From Alphaproteobacteria bacterium (GTDB lineage Bacteria > Pseudomonadota > Alphaproteobacteria > UBA3830), in assembly GCA_025998735.1 (NCBI GenBank), contig BNWJ01000036.1, positions 1 to 11,612 of the forward strand: a stretch of 11,612 nt of DNA. The letters are read 5' to 3'. Shown piece after piece: positions 7,558 to 11,612 of the stretch (position 1 is its first letter; each line of letters opens with the position of its first letter). The notes under the pieces were generated by a model, which worked only from the letters and a program-made list of their open reading frames with translations, had not been told where the DNA came from and did no database searches. The position numbers and the translations under genes were made by a program.

Positions 7558-8106
7558 CTATACTTTCATTATTTCTTTTTCTTTTAAAGCCAGAGAGGTA
7601 TCTACCTTTTTAATAAACTCATCAGTCAGTTTCTGTATATCATCGGCCATTTTTTTATGAACATCTTCGGTTATTTCTTTGTTCTTCTCCTGCTTTTTGA
7701 TGTCATCCATACCTTCTCTTCTGATGTTACGAACGGTCACCTTGGTTTGTTCCGCATATCTTCCCGCGAGTTTGCAGATTTCCTTTCGGCGCTCTTCGCT
7801 CAGATCTGGCATTGCTATGCGTATCAACTGACTATCAACAACAGGACTTAAACCCAAGTGGGAATTCCTAATGGCAACTTCCGTCGGCTTTAGCAGAGAT
7901 GTATCCCAAACCTGAATAGTAATAAGACGAGCCTCCGGAACGCTGACTGTACCTACCTGCTGTATAGGAACCAAATTTCCATACGCTTCCACCATGATAT
8001 TGTCCAGAATTGTCGCGGATGCGCGTCCAGTTCTAAGTCCACCGAATTCCTTCAGCAGATTATCGAAACTCGCGTTCATTTTTTTCTTTAGATTTTCCAA
8101 AAGCAT
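7558..8106 (-). CDS. frr: Ribosome recycling factor Frr
   Basis: Frr works with EF-G to split the post-termination ribosome so it can be reused. The 182-residue product has the expected length and layout. The first long helix contains GGLRTGRAS (22-30). The small domain follows at about 31-104 with YGNLVPIQQVGTVSVPEAR. The two long C-terminal helices contain LSEERRKEI and VRNIRREGMDDIKK. The frame extends up to ATG 8157, but that start overlaps pyrH and adds a non-conserved segment. ATG 8106 has GGAGG four bases upstream and gives the normal N-terminus, so it is preferred. The gap to pyrH is 16 nt and the gap to uppS is 1 nt. Confidence 0.97.
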   Translation of the reverse strand: MLLENLKKKMNASFDNLLKEFGGLRTGRASATILDNIMVEAYGNLVPIQQVGTVSVPEARLITIQVWDTSLLKPTEVAIRNSHLGLSPVVDSQLIRIAMPDLSEERRKEICKLAGRYAEQTKVTVRNIRREGMDDIKKQEKNKEITEDVHKKMADDIQKLTDEFIKKVDTSLALKEKEIMKV

Positions 8107-8122
8107 TTTTCCTCCAAAAACT

Positions 8123-8833
8123 TTACGATATGAGTGAACAAGGCCATTCTCCCGCAAGAACTCTTCCCAAATTTCCGCATTCTTTTAAGGAAAACACAAT
8201 TATGGGAATATTATTTTCCTTTGCTAAAGTAACAGCCGTCTGATCCATGACTCTGATGTCTTTTTCAATGACTTCTTTGTAGGATAACTTTCCTATGAAT
8301 TTAGCATCTGTGTTTTTCTCTGGATCGGAAGTATAGACACCATCAACTTTCGTCGCCTTCATGAGCACATCGCACCCCATTTCGAGGGCGCGCAATGTCG
8401 CAGCAGTGTCTGTTGTGAAATACGGATTACCGGATCCGGCCGCGCAAATAACCAAGCGCCCCTTTTCCAAGTGACGCAGTGCCTTTCGGCGGAGATACGG
8501 CTCACATATGTTTGGCATTGGTATGGCGGACATTACCCGCGTTTGAATTCCCAATCGCTCAGCGGAATTCTGAAACGCAATGGCATTCATCACCGTCGCT
8601 AGCATGCCAATGTTGTCAGCGACGGACCGGTGCATACCGTAGGCAGCAGCAGAAACTCCCCGAAAGATGTTTCCGCCCCCGACAACCACACACACCTGGT
8701 ATCCGTCTTTATAGATGGAGACGATTTCGCCGGCTATGCGATCGACGGTTTTCACGTCCACGCCATAGTCCAAATTCCCCATGAGAAACTCGCCGGAAAT
8801 CTTAAGCAGTATACGACGATACTTCTTTTCCAT
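8123..8833 (-). CDS. pyrH: Uridylate kinase PyrH
   Basis: PyrH phosphorylates UMP to UDP with ATP and is the gate to UTP and CTP. The 236-residue product belongs to the amino-acid kinase fold: LLKISGE (9-15) binds phosphate, and VVGGGNIFRG (50-59) is the glycine-rich loop. GSGNPYFTTDTAA (133-145) and ATKVDGVYTSDP (160-171) are the UMP/ATP-binding blocks. An ATG three codons earlier (8842) touches the GAGGAG ribosome binding site directly, so it is too close. ATG 8833 lies nine bases from the site and is preferred, giving MEKKYRRILL. The gene lies between tsf and frr, its standard position, with a 43-nt gap after tsf. Confidence 0.97.
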   Translation of the reverse strand: MEKKYRRILLKISGEFLMGNLDYGVDVKTVDRIAGEIVSIYKDGYQVCVVVGGGNIFRGVSAAAYGMHRSVADNIGMLATVMNAIAFQNSAERLGIQTRVMSAIPMPNICEPYLRRKALRHLEKGRLVICAAGSGNPYFTTDTAATLRALEMGCDVLMKATKVDGVYTSDPEKNTDAKFIGKLSYKEVIEKDIRVMDQTAVTLAKENNIPIIVFSLKECGNLGRVLAGEWPCSLIS

Positions 8834-8876
8834 GAGATCCATCTCCTCAATACAACGAAAACTACTTACAACAAAA

Positions 8877-9797
8877 CTATTTCAATTGTGCAGCAACCTC
8901 GGCGGCAAAATCAACTGTTTGTTTTTCTATTCCTTCACCGAGAGCAAATCTCACAAATCCTTTGATGGTAATTGGAGCACCAATCTCCGTCGAAACCTTC
9001 GCAACCAAATCTTTTATTTTAGTCTCACCATCCATGACGAATGTTTGCTCCAGCAGAACCACTTCCTCATAGAACTTTCTCAATCTTCCCTCGACGATTT
9101 TCTCGATAAAACCAGTTCTTCCCATGTTTTGAGCTTGTTCTACGATAACGGCCCTTTCGCGCTCAATTATGGCGGGATCCAGATCGTCCACAGAAACAGA
9201 TACGGAATGAGCGGCGGCAATATGCATTGCAATCTGCCTTCCGAACTCCTTCAGTCTCTCATGATCTCCCGTCGAGTCAACAGCGACCAAAATACCTATT
9301 TTCCCAAGAGTTGGCGAGATTTTATTATGCACATAAGACGCAACGACTCCGGAAGATACGCACACATGACCAATTCTACGCAGCTGCATATTCTCGCCGA
9401 TAACGGCAATAAGATTCGTCAATTCCTCGGAAATCGCATGCTCTTTTCCCGGATACTTCGCCGATTTCAAAGAATCAATGCACAGATCTCCCTTGCACGC
9501 CACTTCAACCGCTTCGGTAACGAACTTCTGAAACAATTCATTGCGGGACACGAAGTCTGTCTCTGCATTTACTTCCAAAACGGTACCATGATGTCCATGC
9601 ACATGCACACCGACCAATCCTTCGGCTGCCACTCGGCCGGATTTATTGGCCGCAGCCGCAAGTCCTTTCTTTCTCAGCCAATCGACGGCTTCTTCCACAT
9701 TTCCATCACACGCCACCAGAGCCTTTTTGCAATCCATCATGCCGGCACCGGAACGCTCTCTCAGCATTTTTACTTCTTCTGCTGTAACATTAGCCAT
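8877..9797 (-). CDS. tsf: Elongation factor Ts
   Basis: EF-Ts is the guanine-nucleotide exchange factor that reloads EF-Tu with GTP. The 306-residue product starts with the UBA-like TS-N domain (1-47), carrying the family signature LRERSGAGMMDCKKAL (12-27). The core has the EF-Tu-contacting ETDFV motif (79-83), where Asp81 and Phe82 correspond to Asp80 and Phe81 of E. coli. It ends with the conserved FVRFALGEGIEK block. A partial copy of its first domain lies just upstream as a separate small gene. Its ribosome binding site is a run of eight G residues, five bases before the ATG, where the copy has a normal AGGAG. All key residues are present, so this is the functional EF-Ts. Confidence 0.98.
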   Translation of the reverse strand: MANVTAEEVKMLRERSGAGMMDCKKALVACDGNVEEAVDWLRKKGLAAAANKSGRVAAEGLVGVHVHGHHGTVLEVNAETDFVSRNELFQKFVTEAVEVACKGDLCIDSLKSAKYPGKEHAISEELTNLIAVIGENMQLRRIGHVCVSSGVVASYVHNKISPTLGKIGILVAVDSTGDHERLKEFGRQIAMHIAAAHSVSVSVDDLDPAIIERERAVIVEQAQNMGRTGFIEKIVEGRLRKFYEEVVLLEQTFVMDGETKIKDLVAKVSTEIGAPITIKGFVRFALGEGIEKQTVDFAAEVAAQLK

Positions 9798-9842
9798 AAA
9801 ATCCCCCCCCTAATTTTTAAAAAACAAAATCACAATATGTTA
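9778..9842 (-). repeat. Direct repeat, copy 2 (spacer and start of tsf)
   Basis: Read on the minus strand, this copy runs from the stop of the small gene through the spacer into the first codons of tsf. It is nearly the same as 9994-10055: TAACAT, two differing bases, TGTGATTTTGTTTTT, an A/T-rich run, TTAGG, then ATGGCTAATGTT and CAGCAGA. The two copies lie about 213-216 bp apart and mark a partial tandem duplication. Confidence 0.85.
9798..9812 (-). promoter_or_regulatory. Atypical ribosome binding site of tsf: run of eight G
   Basis: On the minus strand the sequence before ATG 9797 is TTAGG extended into an eight-G run (9810-9803), then ATTTT. The G run can pair with the anti-Shine-Dalgarno sequence, but it is a homopolymer prone to slippage. 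The matching position before the small upstream gene is a standard AGGAGAATCTT. The tsf spacer is three bases longer, and all the extra length falls in or beside the G run. Confidence 0.75.
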
Positions 9843-10013
9843 ATTCTTTTTGTACTTACCGTCTGCATCCACAAGCCCTTCTTTTTTCAGCCAATCGATG
9901 GCTTTCTCCACATCACCATTGCTCTCCTCCAGAGCATATTTGCAATCCGACAAGCCTCCGCCTCCGATGCGCTCTCTAAGTATCTTTATTTTATCTGCTG
10001 CAACATTAGCCAT
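9840..10013 (-). CDS. Stand-alone EF-Ts N-terminal (UBA/TS-N) domain protein, 57 aa
   Basis: A 57-codon gene lies between rpsB and tsf. It starts MANVAADKIKILRERIGGGG, continues DCKYALEESNGDVEKAIDWL (23-42) and ends KKEGLVDADGKYKKN before TAA. By eye about 27 of the first 47 residues match the TS-N domain of the adjacent EF-Ts. One glycine is inserted in the RSGAGM loop. It lacks the TDFV-bearing core needed for nucleotide exchange. The last ten residues do not follow EF-Ts. AGGAG lies six bases before ATG 10013, a better site than that of tsf. The spacers are 39 nt after rpsB and 42 nt before tsf. In EF-Ts this domain contacts the EF-Tu G domain, so the protein might bind EF-Tu without exchanging nucleotide; that role is inference. 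It could instead be a decaying duplicate, but the intact frame, the ribosome binding site and mainly conservative substitutions (V/I, E/D, R/K) argue otherwise. Confidence 0.85.
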   Translation of the reverse strand: MANVAADKIKILRERIGGGGLSDCKYALEESNGDVEKAIDWLKKEGLVDADGKYKKN

Positions 10014-10055
10014 AAGATTCTCCTAATTTTTTAAAAACAAAATCACAGCATGTTA
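9994..10055 (-). repeat. Direct repeat, copy 1 (rpsB stop, spacer, start of the small TS-N gene)
   Basis: This is the partner of 9778-9842. It begins at the rpsB stop codon TAA (10055-10053) and covers the 39-nt spacer and the first codons of the small gene. Outside the ribosome binding site only about three or four bases differ between the two spacers. Both junctions carry AATTAACAT at the end of the preceding gene, so this sequence may mark the duplication breakpoint. Confidence 0.85.
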
Positions 10056-10826
10056 ATTTTCTTCAGACTCGTCTTCGGAATAATTAGAAACGGCCTCATC
10101 GATCGGTTTCTCCAGAGCTCCAATATCGACTCCTGCTGATGTCAGTCCTCTCTGTATACCATCGATTATGGCGCTTTCAAATAGAGCGCAGTAGAGATCT
10201 ATGGCTCTGACCGAGTCGTCATTTCCAGGAATAGGATAATCAATTGTGGTTGGATCCGAGTTTGTATCGCATATGCCGATCACCGGAATGCCGAGAACCT
10301 TCGCCTCTTCCACAGCGGTCTTATCCACAATGACGTCCAACACCAGAAGCATCGACGGAACGCCGCCCATGTTGCGCACACCGCCCAGCACCTTATTCAA
10401 TTTATCGGTTTTTCTCTGGATGCTGAGAACTTCTTTCTTCTTTAGTGCTACATCCGGATCTTGCAATCTCCTCTCGAGGCTATCCAGCTTCTTAATAGAC
10501 TGGGAAACTGTCTTCCAGTTGGTTAACATTCCGCCCAACCAACGATGATTCACGAAGTACTGTCCGCACTTTTGGGCGGATGCAGCTATGCGCTCGCTCG
10601 CCTGACGCTTTGTGCCCACGAACAAAATACGTCCGCCTTCCGCAGCTACATCGCCGGCAACTTTAAGAGCCTCCTGCAGCAGCGCCTGTGTTCTATCCAG
10701 ATTAACTATGTGAATCTTATCTTTTGATCCGAATATGTACTGCGCCATCTTCGGATTCCAGCGACGAGTCTGGTGTCCAAAATGTACACCGGCCTCCAGC
10801 AAACTTTTAATTGAAACTTCTACCAT
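10053..10826 (-). CDS. rpsB: 30S ribosomal protein S2
   Basis: S2 binds the 30S head-body junction and is needed to recruit S1. The 257-residue product carries both S2 family signatures: SLLEAGVHFGHQ (8-19), and the later block PSMLLVLDVIVDKTAVEEAK followed by LGIPVIGI. Other typical segments are WNPKMAQYIFG (23-33), NHRWLGGMLTNW (93-104) and TNSDPTTIDYPIPGNDDS. The C-terminus is acidic (EDESEEN). ATG 10826 is preceded by GGGGA seven bases upstream. It is the first gene of the cluster, and a promoter candidate lies about 130 bases upstream. S2 commonly regulates its own operon in other bacteria; whether it does here cannot be told from sequence alone. Confidence 0.98.
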   Translation of the reverse strand: MVEVSIKSLLEAGVHFGHQTRRWNPKMAQYIFGSKDKIHIVNLDRTQALLQEALKVAGDVAAEGGRILFVGTKRQASERIAASAQKCGQYFVNHRWLGGMLTNWKTVSQSIKKLDSLERRLQDPDVALKKKEVLSIQRKTDKLNKVLGGVRNMGGVPSMLLVLDVIVDKTAVEEAKVLGIPVIGICDTNSDPTTIDYPIPGNDDSVRAIDLYCALFESAIIDGIQRGLTSAGVDIGALEKPIDEAVSNYSEDESEEN

Positions 10827-10952
10827 TTCTATCCCCTTTTTCGGTTGAACCTCCGCAAAAACAAATACCGAGAAATCATCCCGGACCGAAAGGATAAACA
10901 GACCACCCGCTCATCCAATTTTTGCGTGCATATTCAGTAATCAATGACTACC
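10827..10952 (-). promoter_or_regulatory. Probable rpsB 5' leader with two hairpins
   Basis: If transcription starts near 10952, the leader is about 125 nt long. Two stems are visible on the minus strand. CCGGGATGATTTCTCGG (10884-10868) forms six pairs around a five-base loop. A stem directly before the ribosome binding site (10861-10837) pairs TTTTT with AAAAA and CGG with CCG around an internal GGTTCAACC. The second lies about 10 nt from the start codon and could influence initiation. Autoregulation by S2 is a reasonable guess only. Confidence 0.35.
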
Positions 10953-10958
10953 GCCGGT

Positions 10959-10987
10959 AATATATACGGAAACTGTAATAATTACAA
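10959..10987 (-). promoter_or_regulatory. Candidate sigma-70 promoter of the rpsB cluster
   Basis: On the minus strand there is TTGTAA (10987-10982) as a -35 element, a 17-bp spacer, and TATATT (10964-10959) as a -10 element. These match the consensus at 4/6 and 5/6 positions. The site faces rpsB and lies 132 bp upstream of its ATG. No competing promoter of this quality was noticed between it and the gene. The window is A/T-rich, so chance matches are possible. Confidence 0.5.
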
Positions 10988-11024
10988 GAAAAAACGAAAA
11001 CGAGGTAAACTCTTGCATTTTAGG

Positions 11025-11192
11025 AGCAATACTTGTTGCTAAGAAATATTAGATCCAGACGGCGTCCACAACGAGATTCGAATTCGCGTTGTCGCCGTGA
11101 AAGGGAATACCCTAGGCCTCTGGGCGATTGGGATAACAGACCGGATTCGATACATCTTTATCGGATAAATCAACAGATTGTTTCTGCAATCT
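11025..11192. other. Hairpin-rich gene-free stretch upstream of rpsB
   Basis: Five short stems follow each other here: AGCAA/TTGCT (11025-11040), a long stem ACGGCG plus ACAACG with CGTTGT plus CGCCGT and a three-base bulge (11059-11098), AGGG/CCCT (11102-11113), TTTAT/ATAAA (11157-11169), and AGATTG/CAATCT (11175-11192). An 84-codon frame crosses it on the plus strand but has no recognisable protein and no good ribosome binding site. The stretch may encode a structured RNA or be an old mobile-element remnant. I cannot assign it, and the strand is unknown. Confidence 0.35.
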
Positions 11193-11454
11193 CAAAACAT
11201 GGAATTGTCCAATCCGAACAGGCAAACAACACGAAAAATGCTAAAAACACGATGACTTTCTACACCTGTCGGCCGCATCCGAGGTAGCGCAACGCCAAGC
11301 CTCACCACGATATCACAATCACGGAATCAACATTCAGAGACGGTATACGAGGTTATAAGGCTCGGCGTAACAAACCATTCCTGTTAAAAGGCTACAGTTG
11401 ATGTTCATACAACAAGGATCCGGTTATTTCTTCGCATCTGTTTGAACCGCCCAT
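11193..11454. other. Gene-free stretch up to the IS30-type element; nothing recognised
   Basis: No convincing gene, RNA or repeat is seen here. On the minus strand only two very short frames, of about 24 and 28 codons, occur, with no ribosome binding sites. The right terminal repeat of the IS30-type element probably lies just beyond its stop codon, around 11430-11455, but cannot be delimited without the other end. Confidence 0.4.
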
Positions 11455-11612
11455 TCAGAAACGAAGTGCATCATTTTGCGGAACCCCAGCATTTGCCCAG
11501 AAGACCTCGAATGGTGTTTTGAAGTTTAGCACTTTCCGTGGTCGATTGTTAAGTTTATCTTCTATTTCTTGTATTTTTTCATCAGAAACGTCTTTGAAAT
11601 CGGATTTCTTCG
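11455..11612 (-). CDS. IS30-family transposase, C-terminal fragment (5' end outside window)
   Basis: This 51-residue fragment runs in from the right edge and stops at TGA 11457-11455. It contains IEDKLNNRPRKVLNFKTPFE, then VFWANAGVPQ and a short end. The pattern L-N-N/x-R-P-R-K-x-L-x-x-x-T-P-x-E is the hallmark of the C-terminus of IS30-family (rve-type DDE) transposases. In the family the last codons (here Ala-Leu-Arg-Phe) often lie within the terminal inverted repeat, which would put the IS end just downstream. The N-terminal helix-turn-helix and the catalytic residues are outside the window, so intactness is unknown. It points toward rpsB. Confidence 0.88.
   Translation of the reverse strand, partial: KKSDFKDVSDEKIQEIEDKLNNRPRKVLNFKTPFEVFWANAGVPQNDALRF

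Noticed and set aside
8781-10034. A 417-codon open frame on the plus strand, antisense to tsf and the small TS-N gene, with an apparent internal protein repeat
   Set aside because: It is a shadow of the coding frames on the other strand. Its internal repeat only mirrors the tsf N-domain duplication, and it has no recognisable domain or ribosome binding site.
11059-11098. A tRNA gene, suggested by the T-loop-like ATTCGAAT
   Set aside because: No consistent acceptor stem, D-arm or anticodon arm could be built on either strand; the sequence fits a simple long hairpin better.
11033-11287. An 84-codon plus-strand frame as a protein gene
   Set aside because: It lacks a good ribosome binding site, is very arginine-rich in a way that comes from the hairpin region, and shows no family resemblance.
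11060-11290. A circularly permuted tmRNA (ssrA), suggested by TTCGAAT followed by GGATTCGAT and a GCA-AAC frame about 79 nt later
   Set aside because: The acceptor pairing is weak, the spacing to GGATTCGAT is too long, and the would-be tag frame runs 21 codons and ends His-Pro-Arg instead of a hydrophobic Ala-Ala. No CCA is encoded at the expected place.

Overview
The window is a conserved bacterial housekeeping cluster read entirely on the minus strand. In transcription order it runs rpsB, a small unlisted gene, tsf, pyrH, frr, uppS, cdsA, rseP, bamA, an ompH/skp-like gene, lpxD and fabZ. A different insertion sequence lies at each end. The gene order and the moderately A+T-rich composition fit an alphaproteobacterium. 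The IS fragments, the apparent break just after fabZ, and the lack of dxr between cdsA and rseP suggest a host-associated lineage of the Rickettsiales/Holosporales kind. That placement is inference. lpxD and fabZ imply lipid A, which argues against Wolbachia/Ehrlichia-type relatives.

Layout by plus coordinate: 1-230 is the C-terminal end of an IS4-type transposase on the plus strand. 231-383 is a short junction, and a possible truncated lpxA start overlaps the fabZ stop there. 384-10826 is the gene cluster, packed with 1-43 nt gaps or short overlaps. 10827-10952 is a probable rpsB leader, with a promoter candidate at 10959-10987. 11025-11192 is a hairpin-rich gene-free stretch, and 11193-11454 holds nothing recognised. 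11455-11612 is the C-terminal end of an IS30-family transposase on the minus strand.

Functionally, rpsB, tsf and frr serve translation, and pyrH serves pyrimidine nucleotide synthesis. uppS and cdsA make the undecaprenyl carrier and CDP-diacylglycerol. rseP, bamA and the ompH/skp-like gene serve envelope proteolysis and outer-membrane protein assembly. lpxD and fabZ serve lipid A and fatty-acid synthesis.

The most unusual item is a 57-codon gene between rpsB and tsf (9840-10013, minus). It encodes a stand-alone copy of the EF-Ts N-terminal UBA-like (TS-N) domain with its own near-ideal ribosome binding site. It sits in a partial tandem duplication whose noncoding spacer is almost unchanged while the protein has diverged to roughly 57% identity. 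Other oddities are an 8-G run serving as the tsf ribosome binding site, a 9-bp tandem repeat coding Gln-Arg-X units at the start of UppS, and a BamA that ends one residue short of the usual terminal aromatic.
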